From Hortaea werneckii (Eukaryota; Ascomycota; Dothideomycetes; Mycosphaerellales; Teratosphaeriaceae): a stretch of 64,000 nucleotides of DNA. Within the stretch, counting starts at the first letter, position 1, and each line of letters starts with the position of its first letter. This document shows positions 11,633 through 24,454 of this stretch, in pieces. The notes beneath the pieces were generated by a model, which saw nothing but the letters and a program-made list of their open reading frames with translations, did not search any database and was not told the origin of the DNA. Position numbers and translations under genes: made by a program. The DNA lies in contig JBAOKB010000118.1 of NCBI GenBank assembly GCA_037044905.1, positions 372,001-436,000 on the forward strand, written 5' to 3'.

Positions 11633-12775
11633 TGATACCAATTCCGATTTGAAAAAAGAGCGTCGCGATCAAGTTCTGCTGGTGTATTGGCCCTTCAGAT
11701 GCGGAAGGAACGGGTACAGCAGCGCGACTGCAAAGCTGCCAAAGCATCACTCTTCAAAAGCGCGAGATACCAAAAATTACCATCTATGATCACACTTCAT
11801 CTGCTTCTCAAACACGCGCGGCCTGTTGCTCATCGACACTCCCCATCCTACCGCTTGCAGCTGCACAAAGCCCCTGTCCTGGTCTGCCGTCATCATGCCT
11901 CAGTATCGCACCAGCCAGATTTGACTCCTCTTTTCATAATCTGTTTAGACGGCGAACTGAACAGAAACAAAGCTGTGTGTGCTACTACCTAATGAGCTTC
12001 CAGACTCGCGCGCATAGATCAATGCCATCGCCCGCAAGCAGCTTGAGAGAAGATACCTTCCAACCCGGCTTCGTCTCAAAACACTATTGAACCTCCCGAA
12101 CCTTTTCCACGCAGACACAAGAAATAACGGGAGAGGGCTACTGCGTCCTCTACATGGCCGCCACTATACACAAAGTCATGACCACGCTATAGCCTGATCC
12201 ACCGCCCACAAGACCAACACATCGGTTCAGCCTCCCCCCTTCTTTCAGCTTTTCCCGCCCTCCCCCGGTCTGCACTAGCAAGACCTAACGTCAAGCTTCC
12301 CAACGAGCCCGTTCCCATCGAAGAGCAAGCGTTCTCTTTTCGTTCTCGCCTGGTGTCGTACTCGAATATCTGCTCCCAGGCAAAGAAACACAGAGATATC
12401 TCGACAAAAAGCTGTTCCAATTCCGTCTCTTCAAAATCTATAAAAATATTAAGCTCCAAAACAAATAGATCAATTTTCCTCTTTGCCACCCGTTTAATAA
12501 CCTGATGACACACAAACAAAACAAAACAGCACAAAACACAAGGGAAAGATCAAGACCAAAAAGCTTTTTCCAAAAATCGAACCCACCCAGAACTTTGTCC
12601 CTCTCACTGCTCTCTCAAACGCCGTGCCAGCAGGGGACCGGGAAAAAAAGAAGAAAGGAAAAAAAAAAGAAAGAAAGAAAGAAAGACTCGTGGAATGTCA
12701 AGAAGAAGTGACGGGTTTAAAAAAAGTAATTATCATTAAAAATAGACTAAAATATCTAAAGCCCTTGAGGAGGGG
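11633..12775. other. Convergent intergenic region, 1.1 kb, with purine-rich tract
   Basis: 3' flanks of EB1 and of the Ser/Thr-rich membrane protein gene. No convincing coding frame. It includes the GAAA-type tract at 12641-12686. Confidence 0.45.
12641..12686. repeat. Poly-purine GAAA microsatellite
   Basis: A- and GAAA-rich low-complexity run (GGAAAAAAAGAAGAAAGG then four GAAA units) just 3' of the membrane protein gene. Confidence 0.85.
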
Positions 12776-14929
12776 CTAAACTTCCTCAGTAAATCGACTC
12801 GACCGGGTAGGATCGAGGGAAGTGGGAGTTTCGCTGCGGTCGAAAGTGGCGGTGCTGCCCGTCATCGGCGGGGAGCGGGCGATAGCGGCGGGAGGGTGCT
12901 GAGGGGTCTGCGGAGAGGCGGTGGCGGGCGAGGACATCTTGTAAGGGCCACCGGCGTGGACGGTCGGACGTCGTTGCGGGCCTGGCGAGAGGGTGAGGCC
13001 TTCGGGGGGCGATTCGCCGGTGGGCGCGGCGGCGGCGGTGGCGGCGGCGGATTCGGGGATGCCCTCGCCGCCGTAGAAGCCGGCGCTGTCGCGGTAGAAG
13101 GAGGTGCTGCTGAGGTTTCGCTCGGGGCCGGTCAACGGCATGGTAGGGGGCGGACTGTTCATGCCGGGGCTGAATGACGAAGGTAGTTTGCGCCCGGACA
13201 CGCGCGTGAAGCCGCGCTCGGCGGGCTCGGTGGTTGCGGTGCTTTCTGATTCCCGGCTTTGGTGTCTGAACATGGCGGGGACGGCGCCGATGATGGGTCG
13301 CAGGCCAGCACGCTCGGCCATGCCAGGCTGCGAAGGGCCACCTGGAGGTGGATCGTCGTCCTCGGCCAGCATCCCGGAGTTGGGAGGAAGCGCTTGGTGT
13401 CCAGCTTGGGCTTTTCGACGCGACCATCGCAGGAATAGCAAGGCAAGCACTAATACCACGGCCAGACCCGCTGCACCTCCTACAACCCCTCCTGCTATCG
13501 TTCCAGCAGGAGCACTATCATTACTTCCACCACCACCACCACCTCCTGCGGCGCTGGTCGTGCTGGCCGCCGCAGTAGATGTGAACGTTGCGTCTGCCGC
13601 ATTTGCACCGGGCGTCAACAATGCTGTTGACGTGATGGTACTTTGACCACCATTAGCATCTGTCGTAGGCATCACGGTCGTGTAATAGGTCGAAGTTGCG
13701 CCATTGTCGCCGGTTGAGACATCAAGGCTGCCGCTGTAGGCCGCAATGGTCGAAACCTGGCCGCCAGAGAAGGTAGTGGCGTAGTCCGATTGGGCCCGCG
13801 TGATTGTCTGTACAGCACCATTTTGCAAGGTCGCAAGGTAGACCAAATCGCCTAGAGAAGAGATTGTCTGCGTGGACAGCGACGAGCTCGTGATAGATGA
13901 AGACGAGTCTGTAATAGATGAAGATGAAGACGAGGACGAAGACGACTGGGACGTCTGCGAAGCGAGATCTATAGTGGTTTTTGAGGTTATCGTGGTGCTG
14001 CTTCCGTCCAGGATGATAGCTAACACAGGTCAGTCATGTTCAATGAATTACGGCTTGACTATAGACTTACCAGACGTGGTCAAGTTTCCAGACAGGCTGC
14101 TTGCGATCGAGCTACCCGCGCTCGTCGAAGCCAGTGATTCTGTAGATGTCCGAGTTGAATTAGAACCGGAAATCCCAGAAATGGTGCTCGGAATTATCGA
14201 GCTCCCTGTGCGCGTTTGGACAGTGACACCTGAGGCTGTGTTTTGACTTGAAGGGGATATCGTGCCAGAAGACGAAATTGCTGAAGTCGTCTCGCTTGTT
14301 GGGCTACTCGTATTGCTGCTAGCGGAGCCCGTGTCTGTATCGCTGGCAGAAGCTATGGATCCGGTCGCACTCGTGGAGGAGGTGCTCGACGCTGCATCGC
14401 TCGATCCAGTGTCTGTCGAAACAATTAAACTCAAACTTCTAGAGCCACTGCCAGTTAATGAGTTGGGACTTGAGGTAGTGCCTGTGCTTGAGGCAGAATT
14501 CGCAGCTGAGACGCCAGCATCTGAGGTAGGAGCACTCGACGCAGTACCACTTGAGCTCGAATCTGGAATACTGGACGATGCGCTCGTGTTTTCAGTCGTA
14601 TCTGCTGAAGGCGAAGCGCTTGTTGACGAAGTAGACTCCGAGGATGCAGCGGTTCCTTGTTGCCGTCGTCTGAGCTGCTGGCCTTCTGATTCGCGTAACG
14701 CCTGCGCGTGTATCTTGAAATGCACCTCGTCTATGCGCTGCGGTACACGCCGACCAAGACGTGCAGCCGTATGCGTCGCGCTCTGTGTTCGGTGGGGAAT
14801 GTGCTCGACTCCGTGGGAATAGGACGGTGCCGATGCGACCTCTCTCGCCTGCGTTTCCACCATTACTCCGACGTGTGAATGCTTGGACACCTTTCTCCTC
14901 TTATTCGGCGGCGCCATCAGGTCCTCCAT
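12776..14929 (-). CDS. Ser/Thr-rich single-pass membrane protein (Mid2/Wsc-like layout)
   Basis: CDS complement(join(12776..14019, 14071..14929)); the intron GTAAGT..TAG is 51 bp. The protein is about 700 residues. A long Ser/Thr region suited to O-mannosylation is followed by a Gly run, one membrane span (GTIAGGVVGGAAGLAVVLVL) and a basic stop (RWSRRK). The cytosolic tail is about 200 residues, rich in Pro and Ser. This resembles fungal cell-wall stress sensors (inference). The first 75 residues are odd: no signal peptide, but a nuclear-signal-like NKRRKVSKH. The true start may be elsewhere or another exon may be missing. No cysteine-rich WSC domain is visible. Confidence 0.65.
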
Positions 14930-16969
14930 CCAGCCAGTAACTGATCGTATGTGGTGTTCGTCACCCTCGACTCCAGCGCAGACTCGCTGCGGGCGATGTT
15001 CAATCTCTGGATGTTTCCTTCTGCCACCTGCGGCCTAGCCTCAGATCGACGCTCCAACTGCAGCTTTCCGGGCGCGATATACCAAGGATAGTGATGCTCG
15101 GTGCTCGATGCTCGAATAGTGGGACCGCCGGCGGACGAGCGACGGACTTCGCAGAAGCTCAGGGAGGTGGGAGCGGGAGTAGGATGGGTGTAACGAATGG
15201 ACGCCGGACGCTAGGCCAGCAAAGGGTGGAAGATGGGACGATGTCGACCAAGTCAGACCAGACCAGACCGGACCTGACCAGATCAGATCAGATCAGACGT
15301 CGTCGTAGATCAGCCGAAGAGAGAGAGAGAGAAGGCGGGTGAGACAGCGACAGGAGGTGCCTGACCGGCTGCAGTAGTGAGGAGCTGTCTGTCACCAGGT
15401 CCAACGGGCGAGTGTGATGAATCCAGCTGACGGGAATGGCCGCGAGCGAGCGAGGGAGCGAGGGTACAGTAGCTCCGTAGGAGAAAGGCTCCCGGGACTC
15501 AAGGGGTGGGCCCGCGACGTTCTGGCTGCCGCTGTTGGAGGCGGAGAGTTTTGGCTGGCGGCGCGCCAAGCTTCTTTCGGCTGCACTGCGAGCTGGGAGT
15601 TAATCTGGACGGAGGTAGGACAAGGTATCTCGTCCGAGTGGAGATGCGGATGCTGTCAGGTACCGCCGGACAACAGGACAACATCGACGTGGGTGGGTCG
15701 CCAGCGGATTTCAGACCGGCGACGATAATGATATCAGTCGATGTTCTGGCGATTTCCAGCCTCGAGATGGGGAAGAGGCGATCAAAAAGTCTGCTCGGGC
15801 TGCTAAACGGTCTCCAGCTTCACAACCCGCGCTTGGGCCAGAATCCCAGTTGATTCCATGGCCACATCCTGGCTGGGCTGCTCCTGATTTAGCTAGCCCG
15901 CCGGCACGTAGAGCCGCCTTTCATTAATAAAACCGGTGTTGAGGTGGTGAACCAACAACGCAAGGGAACTGATGAATCCGCTCTTTTTGGCCCATCCATC
16001 CATGTCGCATGGGCAACAACCATCCACCCCATGACAACGACAGGCTCTCGTTCTTTGACACCCATAATTACACCAATATCATCAACATGTCAATAATCAT
16101 AGACAGTCCTCCCCCGCGGCCACCATCGCTCCCTCACTCGCTTCACCTCCCCTCCCAGACAAAACTCCCCCAATCTGGCTTTCGTGCTACCGCTGCAGGT
16201 CCCAAGCCTGCAAGCAATATTAATAGCGTAGCCGCTTGCACGATGCCAGCCCGGCCTGCCCGCTATACCGCGCTACCCCAACTCAATCGCATCGACGACA
16301 CACGGTCCGTGCTTACTCCAATCTATTCCTGCACGGTGCGGGTGGTTCGGCAACAAGGCAAAGCCTGGCGTGCCCTCGATGGTTCTTTACATTGTGACGC
16401 ACGCGACTGCCCCCCAAGCGACATCGTCATTGTTCAGTGCGAAGAAAATGGCTTGGAATCCCGTTGGCGTAGACATAGGGCTTGCTGCCGGGCTCGCTGC
16501 TCGTTCCCCGGCCCCTTGCCCTGCGCCGTTTAAGATGCTACATCACATGGCCCGTGTCCGTGGGCTTCAGATTCAGATGTCTAAAATACTCCAGTACCGC
16601 TGTCTCACCATAGAAACGAACGAAATGCTCCCGGTTAACGATGCGTCTGTATGCTCTGCGAAAGCGGAAAGCGAGCAGCGAATGTAATTGACCATCATCC
16701 GGCGCGTCGGCAGCTGACATGCATCGCACGACACAAAGTACACCGAAGGAGGGCCCGTGGAGAGTCCTACCAGCAGCTCAAAAAGACACCGGCAATTACA
16801 TTAATCTTCACTACACAAATTGTAAGGCAAAACACATAACAAAGTCCACTTTCTTCAACCCAGCACCATCGCAATTCCCATCCATCCAATCCACACATCC
16901 AACCTCATATCCACCCCTCTCTGTCCCTCTCCTTCCCTCTCCCTCGTAGTCTCACCTGCTCCCATAAAT
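14930..16969. other. Intergenic region, 2.0 kb
   Basis: Upstream of the membrane protein gene and downstream of the arrestin-like gene. It includes a GACCA/GATCA-type degenerate short repeat at about 15255-15298 and a pyrimidine-rich stretch near 16860-16945. Open frames present look like chance reading of GC-rich DNA. Confidence 0.4.
15255..15298. repeat. Degenerate 5-bp repeat (GACCA / GATCA)
   Basis: A run of GACCAGACCAGACC passing into GATCAGATCAGATCAG, with repeat units of five bases, about 330 bp upstream of the start codon of the Ser/Thr-rich membrane protein gene. Confidence 0.8.
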
Positions 16970-19523
16970 TCACCCCTTTCCCCGAATACTAGCCCCAACA
17001 CTGGGTTTCCGCCGGACAGGCTTGAACTCGAACCGACTACGATCCAAGCGATCCCGAAAATCATGACTGGTCGCCGGACGTCCACCAGCAGTAGAACCTC
17101 CGCCGCCCAGGGACTCCAAACTAGGCCGGGTAGCGCTCAACAGGCCCAGCACAGGCGGCGGCTCCGGACGAGCAGGAGGCCGGACGTTCTCCTGCCATGC
17201 GCTGCCACCGCCACCGCCGGCCTCATTCGCCTGCCACCCCGTCGCGACAGCGGATGTACTCTGCGAGGAGGAGCCCAAGCTCGCCATCCGCCGCATCCGC
17301 TCCCGAATACTATCCACACTCTCGGCGCCACTATCCGGGTTGGCACGCAAACCCCCGCCATCGCTAGGTTCCGGGGTCCGGAAAGCCATGGCGCGGAAAG
17401 AAGCGCTCTCGTTCCCGCCGCCGCTGCTGCTCTTCGCGCCTCCTACGCCGCCGAGGCTGCCGAAACTCATGTTACTCCCCATCTTCCGCAGGGTTAGGGC
17501 TTGCAGTCTTGTCTGGTGCTTGCGGGGCGAGGAGTCGAGACTGTGTTCTAGTTCTCTGAGATCGGCGTATTTGGCGCGTTCGCGATCGAGGGATTGCTGT
17601 CGTGGTGCCGCGAAGGCTTGGCCGGGCTTGTAGGAAGGTTTGCGTCTGAGGTCTTTGGCGCGCGCGGGAGAGGACACGGAGTGCTGGCGGATCGGCTGGT
17701 GGGCTCGGGTCTTGGACTCGGATTTCCGCCGTGAATGATGGTGGGCGCGTCGTTCTTCGATGGCTGCTGCCACTTGTGCGACGGAATTGGGTACCACGTC
17801 TAAGGAGTTCATGTGGACGAGGATGATCGGCAGTTGGACAGAAACCAGTTTGGTGTTCGACAGGGAGGCTGTAATGTTGAGGAAAAACCGCACTTCGAAG
17901 TACTTCCCACACCGTACAGTGGCGTGGCCTCGTGGCAATTCAAGGTCGCAAGTTCGCGTGTCCGAAGTGTTCGGCGCAACGCCGTTCCAGCCGCTCTGTC
18001 CAACTCTGATGCTACTCATAGCGATCAGAGATTGGTGATTACTCTCGAAGATACGAGCCTGCCCAGCAGATTTCTCCCTTGTCGAAGCAGCCGCATGCTT
18101 ATAGCACAGAATATCCCTCTCGAGACTCAAATCCAGTCGCTTGACGGGTTTGTGCGAACGATTCGAGATATGCACGTCCACAAAGATTGTACTACTGCTG
18201 ACCCAGACCTGACGATGCAAGCCAGCAGTGACTTTGATGCATTCCATGCCGCCAGCTCTAGGGAGAAATAGCTCGTCTGATGCAGTCAACGGACTTGGCA
18301 AGGACGTAAGAGCCTTTTCCGGGTCATACGTTGGCAGAACATCGACTGACTGCGATGTCCGCACGCGGTAAAGCTTGCCAGCATCGCAGACGAGCGCCGT
18401 GACACTGAGCATGAATTGAATGCAAGCATGCTTCGAACGGAACGGCGGCGGGCCTGTGTCCAAGGGCAAGCTGACCATGAATGGTAGAGTTGAAGTCGAA
18501 GGCATGAGAGTCCAGAATCTGTCCCCGGGAACTAGCGGATTGACCGGCTGTGCCATGTTAGCCGGCGGCGGATGTTTGGCGTCCAGCAGCTCTGTAACAA
18601 GAGACAGAAAGATTGCCCTCCGACCGCCGCCCGTGGCTTCTTCGTATCCAACCAAATCGACGGATATCGCCCCTATACCGAGGGTTCTTCTCTGCTTCAG
18701 ACGCTCATTGTTGTCAACTGTCACTTTCACAGTGCCTTCAACACTTCCTCCACCGACAAACACGGGTGCAGTCGCTTGCAACTCCAGCCTGAGCCGTGGA
18801 TGTTTGTACGACGGGTACTCGAGAATGTCATAGGGATGCGGATTACGCAGAAGAGTCCGCGAGGGAACTCTGCGGGCAGCATCTGATGAGACTGGATCTT
18901 GACGGAGGCCAGCTTGCTTCACTGGGGACTGGCTGCGCCCGTGGTTCGGTATGGTCAAGGTATCCGTGAGCGTCAAGCCAGGAGTCGGCGCAGCCCGGAT
19001 AGAATGCTTTCGGGCGTGGCCCTTGGACGGATGGCGAGTGTGTCCGAAAGATGAGGAACGCCGCGGTATGCTTGTTGTGGTACGCTGAAAGGCGTCGATC
19101 CACCTGCAGGCGAGGAGTAGGAAGAAGAGCTTCGTTCGACGGTATTCTCAGCGACAATGTGGGGATGATGATAGCCTTGTCCAAGCACGGTGCCTTGTTC
19201 ATGTCGCTTGGGTGACCAATGCCGCCTGGGCGATCGTTCATGGCGGAGGAGTAGATCCCGGTGCGAAGAGCCGTCCCTGGACGCGCTGCGACGTCGTCGG
19301 TTGTTCCACGAGAGTATCTTGCTGCAACGTCTATGAGGCTGGGCTCAGTGATCTCTCGAATGTCCGACAGAGGTCTGGTACTGCCTGTTGTTGGCGGTAT
19401 AGCAGGTCCGTCGATTGAAGAGGAAAGCGCACGGTATGGGTTAATCTGAGGGGCGCGTTGCGGTTTAGACTCTTCGACTGGTTTCGGCCTGGAGATCTCG
19501 TATCCGCGCAGACGGCCGGCCAT
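16970..19523 (-). CDS. Arrestin-domain protein (probable ART-type trafficking adaptor)
   Basis: The main frame (16970 to about 18976) encodes an arrestin-like fold: N-domain strands in RLRLELQATAPVFVGGGSVE and VTVDNNERLKQRRTLGIG, and C-domain strands in VWVSSSTIFVDVHISNRSH and GKYFEVRFFLNITAS. A long basic, Ser/Gly-rich tail follows. Such proteins bring ubiquitin ligase to plasma-membrane transporters (family knowledge). The N-terminal extension (MAGRLRGYEISRPKPVEESK from 19523) sits in a second frame, and a short middle part (HPHIVAENTVERSSSSYSS) in a third. The joins near 19171-19185 and 18974-18984 need one-base corrections. No PPxY ligase-binding motif was noticed. The PalF/Rim8 identity was considered but not supported. 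Confidence 0.65.
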
Positions 19524-20182
19524 TTCATAGTCGACAGGCTATGCACCTCGCGTGCTGAATGCGCCCAGGTCATTGTAGTAGATCTGAATGAGCTTGGCAT
19601 TGGGACACGAGAATGGAAGTGACAGACCACAGCTGTGAGGAAGTGGCGGCTTCAGAGGGATGACACTGCATTTTGAGAAGCTTTGATGTCAACAGCACCC
19701 TCCTCAGCTCTGTACCTAACAAATGTCAAGATGACAGAGGTGCATTTATGAGACTGTGAGCTCAATTCTATCCCATTGAGCTGCATTGTGCCCTACCTGG
19801 CCCAGAAACCACCGTGTTGGATGGGCCCAATCGAGTTGGCATTTCCATGTGTATGACCCAAGTTATTTTTGTTCTATCAACAAGAAAATGGTTGCGTTGA
19901 ACCTACACGACATGTGGATAGGCGGGGAGACAAGCAGGTACACAACGTAGGAAGGAAGCACTATGAGTACTGTACCATAAGGTAAATGGATACAGTGCCA
20001 TGTTAGGATGTAGCACACGTGCTAGCGTGACGCGAGCGCGTGCATTGGCGCCTGGAAAAGTGGGGCACCACTGTCATTCTGTTATTATTTTACCTTATGT
20101 ATCAAACTCTCTCTGTCATCTCCATCATTTGATCCTTCAAAAAAGCGAGATACAGCTGCTTTAAATTATAGCATGCTACGCA
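19524..20182. other. Divergent intergenic region, 0.66 kb
   Basis: Promoter region between the arrestin-like gene (minus) and the next plus-strand gene. More AT-rich than its flanks. TAAGGTAAA near 19979 and TTTACCTTA near 20090 form an inverted pair about 100 bp apart. Confidence 0.4.
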
Positions 20183-21151
20183 ATGTCCTACGTCCCACCA
20201 GCACTTCGTAACAAACAAACCGCCTCCCAGAGTGAGGCGCAAAACCCTAGTGACAGCCTGAACGTAGGAGGTTCTCACGACCTTGTTTCTCTGGAGGAAG
20301 TTCGCAATTATTTTTGGCCGCTGGATGAGAATGGCGAAAGGCACACCAGTGATACCCTAAGTCGAACCCTTCATGACTCCTCAGCTTCTCCAGGGAGGCT
20401 AGCATACGTCTTCCTCTTCAACCAAGCGAACCCTAGGTGGGAATCAGATCACATCATATACACAAAGAGCAACCTTGATTTATTGCCTGCAGAACAAGCG
20501 GACAAGGCGCAGGCTAGCTCCGATGATGCAGGAGGCCCCGGTACCAGCCCGCAGCCCCAAGCAGGAGCAGGAGACGCGGTCGATCTAGCTGAGAATGATG
20601 AGGCGACGCAAACAGCTGTTCTGGATGGCAGCCACACGAAACCAGGAGCCTCCTTGGCGTAAATCAGGGCGAGATCAGGAAAGAAACACGGGTCCTATTG
20701 CAATCTTCAAGCAAGTTCACCGCAGTAAAGAGCAACGTGCTCATGCCTTCAACTTTGAAGGATGGTTCAAGATCGAGCGACTCGCTTTTCTGGAACCGCA
20801 ATCGCCTGAACTGATTCGCATGCTACAGCAGAAGTGGCAGAAGATAGACCGTTTTGGAAATGTTGTGGAAAGAAAGCGTGACGAGAAAGGTTGGCAGGAG
20901 AGCCTCAGCCAGCGATGGGCAGTCATAAAATTTGCTGAGGACCAACAGGCAAATCAGGAACGCGGCACTCCTAACATTGAGCGGATTGAGGAGGAAAACA
21001 TCATAAAAAGCCTCAAAAAACTGTCAATGAGATTTTGGCCGAAATGAGACTTGGTGGCGGCAAGGCAGAAGGTCACGGCAGTGCCGAGAGCGAAAAAGGT
21101 CCGTCCGCCGGTGACACTTCATTTTTAGATTCGTTGGAGCGTAAATCGTGA
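20183..21151 (+). CDS. Conserved ascomycete protein of unknown function (MSYVPPALR family)
   Basis: Starts MSYVPPALRNKQ. It has two ordered blocks: EVRNYFWPLDENGERH to ANPRWESDHIIYTKSNL, and PIAIFKQ..FEGWFKIERLAFLEPQ to RFGNVVERKRDEKGWQESL. A Gln/Asp/Ala-rich linker lies between them, and the C-terminus is VNEILAEMRLGGGK to LDSLERKS. I have seen this layout in fungal proteins without an assigned role, so I give no function. Frame 2 holds the N-block and frame 3 the second block. The switch lies within 20595-20662. The C-terminus needs one more A in the AAAAA at 21005-21009, giving KKPQKTVNEILAEM. With both corrected the protein is about 322 residues. Confidence 0.6.
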
Positions 21152-21453
21152 CAACCGAGATAGTAGAATCCTTTACCAGAGATACTCGAGACATAAGCTC
21201 GCATTTCTCTACAGGCGTACTAGGTAGTATGCCCCTGTAATGTCCCATAGACGCCAAAGGATTCTGACATGTGCCGAACGTGGTCTTATCCTAATGACCA
21301 TCCAATAACCGTCCGATGCCTCATGCTTTCCGTGACTTTCCTCCCGAGATACCGCACACATCCAACCGCGAAGTGACCCAGTCCCAATGTCCGCCATAAG
21401 CTACAACAATAACCGCCCTTCCAGTAATCTAACGCCAAGCTCAGACAAACCGC

Positions 21454-22121
21454 TCAGTTCTGGCGCGGTTTAACAATGCCATCGTGAATAATGTAATAGA
21501 CGACAGTGCTGTCGTCATCCACTGTAGCTAGAAGTAATCGTTTCGGCTGCGTCTTCCGCCACTTGCTCATCTCTCCCTCCGCGCCATCCCCATCTGAACC
21601 GTGAGCAGGGACATCGGCCTTTGACGTGCCGTTAGAGAACACGGCGCCTCCTTCGCCTTCAGCAGGCACGACGGCGAGCGCGTCAAACACCTCAGCAAAT
21701 CGCCTCAAGGTCCAGGTTTCCTTTAATTGCGTGGGCAGAACCCATTCCCGCTCAGATGCCAGATCGGGCCAGCCTGCTTTGCCCTGCTCTCTCTGCTTTC
21801 TTAATACTTCGATCTGCTCGTCAGGATGCACATATAGCCTCCTCGGTGGCATTCCAGAGAGCATCGGACGCGGCAAAGATGAGGCGGTCGTCCTGTCTGA
21901 AGGGCGAAAATGCATCCGGATGTCCGTCCACTCGTGCTGGAAACGGAGGTTATGAGCCACCTGCAACGCCAAGTTCTGGGGCTCTGATCTTTCTCGGGCG
22001 TCCCAGAAGTGCTCCTTGGAGATTGTTTTCCTGCCGAATCCGCTATGAATTGCTGAAGACTTGAGAGCGAAAAATCCTGTGGCTTTGAAGCCGGGGAGGC
22101 ATTGGGAGGGGATGAAGTCAT
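21454..22121 (-). CDS. SEN15: tRNA-splicing endonuclease subunit Sen15
   Basis: The C-terminal part shows the Sen15 pattern: NLALQVAHNLRFQHEWTDI, then MPPRRLYVHPDEQIEVL, EWVLPTQLKETWTLRRF and the closing strands RLLLATVDDDSTVVYYIIHD. Sen15 is a structural subunit of the Sen2-Sen34-Sen15-Sen54 complex that cuts introns from pre-tRNA. The probable start ATG at 22121 (MTSSPPNASPASKPQ) is in a different frame, and one base near 21971-21980 must change to join it to the conserved part. Total is about 220 residues, normal for fungal Sen15. Confidence 0.75.
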
Positions 22122-22810
22122 GATGTGGGAGGTCGCATTCGCTTCCAGCCAAATGCGTCCGAATTCGGTAGGTGCGCACAAGAAGCCAGGTCTAGCCGCC
22201 CCCGTGTTGAGACTGAAGTGGTGAAGATGTACAGGTGCCTGTGGTGGCTTTGGGAACAATATTTCACTTGACTATGAACGATCGCCACCTAGTCTGCTCC
22301 GAGGAGAAGTCTGAGCCGGACCCTGCAATGAAGTCGAATGCCAAGCTTGATTAAGAGAGTCCAATTTCTGATAAGGTAATAAGGCTTAGGATCAGTGTGG
22401 CTTTTGCCTGAAAGTCGATTGGCTTTGATCCGGAGAGATCTTGCGGCGACGGACACCGACACGTCTGGCTTTCCGAGCCGCACGGGAATCACCGTCACAC
22501 CCGCGCTATGGGTACATGGTCGAGGTACTTGTAGACGGTTTTTCCAACGCTCATGAACACACACACGCACACGCACACACTTCATTCGACCTAACAACCG
22601 CCAACATTGTACTTGTCCTTGTTTACCGACGTCATGGCAATACTTGCACGACTGTAGATATTTACTATGCGAGTCAACATGATTGCTGATCTTTTACGCA
22701 ATAAGTTGGAAACAAAGCTCGTGGAACTACAAATTATGCTCAAGTCGTGACGAGCGCTAGCAGTTCTAGAATACGAGAGGTGACACTCTGATGATGCATC
22801 CGGCAGTCGA
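22122..22810. other. Intergenic region with CA-rich repeat
   Basis: 5' flank of SEN15 and 3' flank of the PTH11-like gene. CA-rich dinucleotide tract at about 22556-22580. No conserved frame seen. Confidence 0.4.
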
Positions 22811-24436
22811 CTATGGCTCCGATCTGATGGACGCCTGTTTGCTACTCCAATCGACATCAAAGTCCTTCCTCACATGGATCTGCTCTGCTGCGCCAATGTC
22901 ATCTTCACTCCCCAAATGCCTTGCAGTAGTCTCTGCCTGCTTCTGACACACAGATGTGAGCATGACCTCATCATCCGCACTCAGACCCCTTGGAAACTTT
23001 CTGAGATGTTTGTTATTACTTCCAGAGATTGTATCACAGAGGTTTTCCGAGTTGGGTGTCATCCTACTGCTTGATTGAGTCCTTCGGGCCGTCCAGAATC
23101 TTTTGAAGAGTGGGCTAAGGGTAGGTAAACAGGCGCATATGATGCCCACGAATGGCTCGACAGACGACCAAATATACACCGGCCTGCAAAGAAGATTAGC
23201 ATCTCATAGATCACCACTCCTGTACAGGTGGAACTCACGCTATAGTCCAGACTGGGTCATGAGACTGTGTGTTTTTCTGAAGCATGATGATGCGCACGAT
23301 AGAGGCGACCGCCACAAATCCCGCAAGCAGGAAAACACCGACGACCGCCAGTCTTTTTCGGAGATGCATTTGCAGCTTCCAGACAAGCGGGATAGGCACT
23401 GACGTGTGTCAGCAAGGCCTTGCATATGGGAGCAGGGAGTAAAGTACCAATTAGCAGGCCAACGTCAATGCATGCTGCCTATGATGCGTCAGAAGAAGCT
23501 GGTGACGAGCTACGCCGAATGAACTTACCCAAATTCCGTTGGCGAAGAAGAATGTGGATATGTCGATGCATGAACCCGTCGCTTGCGGGTCCGTGTATTG
23601 CTACCAAGGATTGTCAGCTCAGCAGGTTCAAGCAGTGTCTGCAGCAGAGACGCTGCGACTCACTGTCCAGAAGAACTCCAAGGGCTTGCAGGAATTGCAA
23701 ATGGTAATTATCACTGTTATCTGGGAATCGTCAGCCCAAGCTTCGAATCAACATTATGGCTCATCTTACAGGATACATTAAGACAATAGCCACCAAGCAC
23801 CAGGCTATCTTTGGGATCTGGAATACCCGCTTATAGAACATGACGATGGAAAGCTTTGTGAAAGACACAGCAATAACGTAGATGTTCACATACGCGAAAC
23901 AGATTCTGCAAACTCACATCAGCAAAGGTAGAGTCATGTCTACAAGGAATCGACTATGCAGTCTTACCTGCCACAGACGATTGAATTGAGGCTTCGTCAA
24001 AACGAACATGTGCTTGCCCATGCCATCCGGTATCGCTAACATAATCGTTTAGCACCCTGTTGACCAAAAGACGACTCTTCAAAACCCACGTACCTACAAA
24101 TGTTGCTATTGCAGTGCCCCAAGTGAATACCTGTTATCAAATCACTTGGTCAGCCTTTCAAAGACTGTACAGCACTCCAGTAATAAGGCTCACCAGTGCA
24201 GCAACTATCAGCCAGTCGTCGGCTCTATGTACATTTCAGCTATTATTCCTTGCATTCTTGCAATGGAAGACGGACCCGATGGGATTGCGTAGGAGCAGTC
24301 GTGCATAGAACCTTGCTATCACTGCAAATGTTCCTGCCAATGCCGTAGTGATGATGGATCCATACATGCTTGATGCCTGGCTCTGGCTGAGATCCATACC
24401 AGGCGGTGCTGGTCCAAAGTCTCCACTGACGGACAT
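22811..24436 (-). CDS. PTH11-like seven-helix integral membrane protein (fungal rhodopsin-fold domain)
   Basis: Many short exons. Recognisable pieces in order are the N-terminus PAPPGMDLSQSQASSMYGSI, ADDWLIVAAL, VFTWGTAIATFVAIPDG, KPQFNRLWQ, ICFAYVNIYVIAVSFTKLSI, a loop around DPQATGSCIDISTFFFANGI, PIPLVWKLQMHLRKRLAVVG, SIVRIIMLQKNTQSHDPVW, then VEPFVGIICACLPTLSPL and a cytosolic tail ending at 22811. This matches the large fungal family related to the Magnaporthe Pth11 surface-sensing receptor, without a visible CFEM domain. Introns are 45-65 bp. One intron uses a TTAG acceptor to avoid a stop, and the LWQ/ICF join is out of phase by one base. Ligand unknown. Confidence 0.7.
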
Positions 24437-24454
24437 CTCTTCGTGTGTGTACAA

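Noticed and set aside
12786..13427. Arg/His/Pro-rich minus-strand frame of 213 codons
   Set aside because: Shadow of the Ser/Thr-rich membrane protein gene in a low-complexity region.
16970..18976. PalF/Rim8 pH-signalling arrestin
   Set aside because: Arrestin folds fit, but I see no features specific to PalF, and the N-terminal extension differs; a general ART-type adaptor is the safer call.
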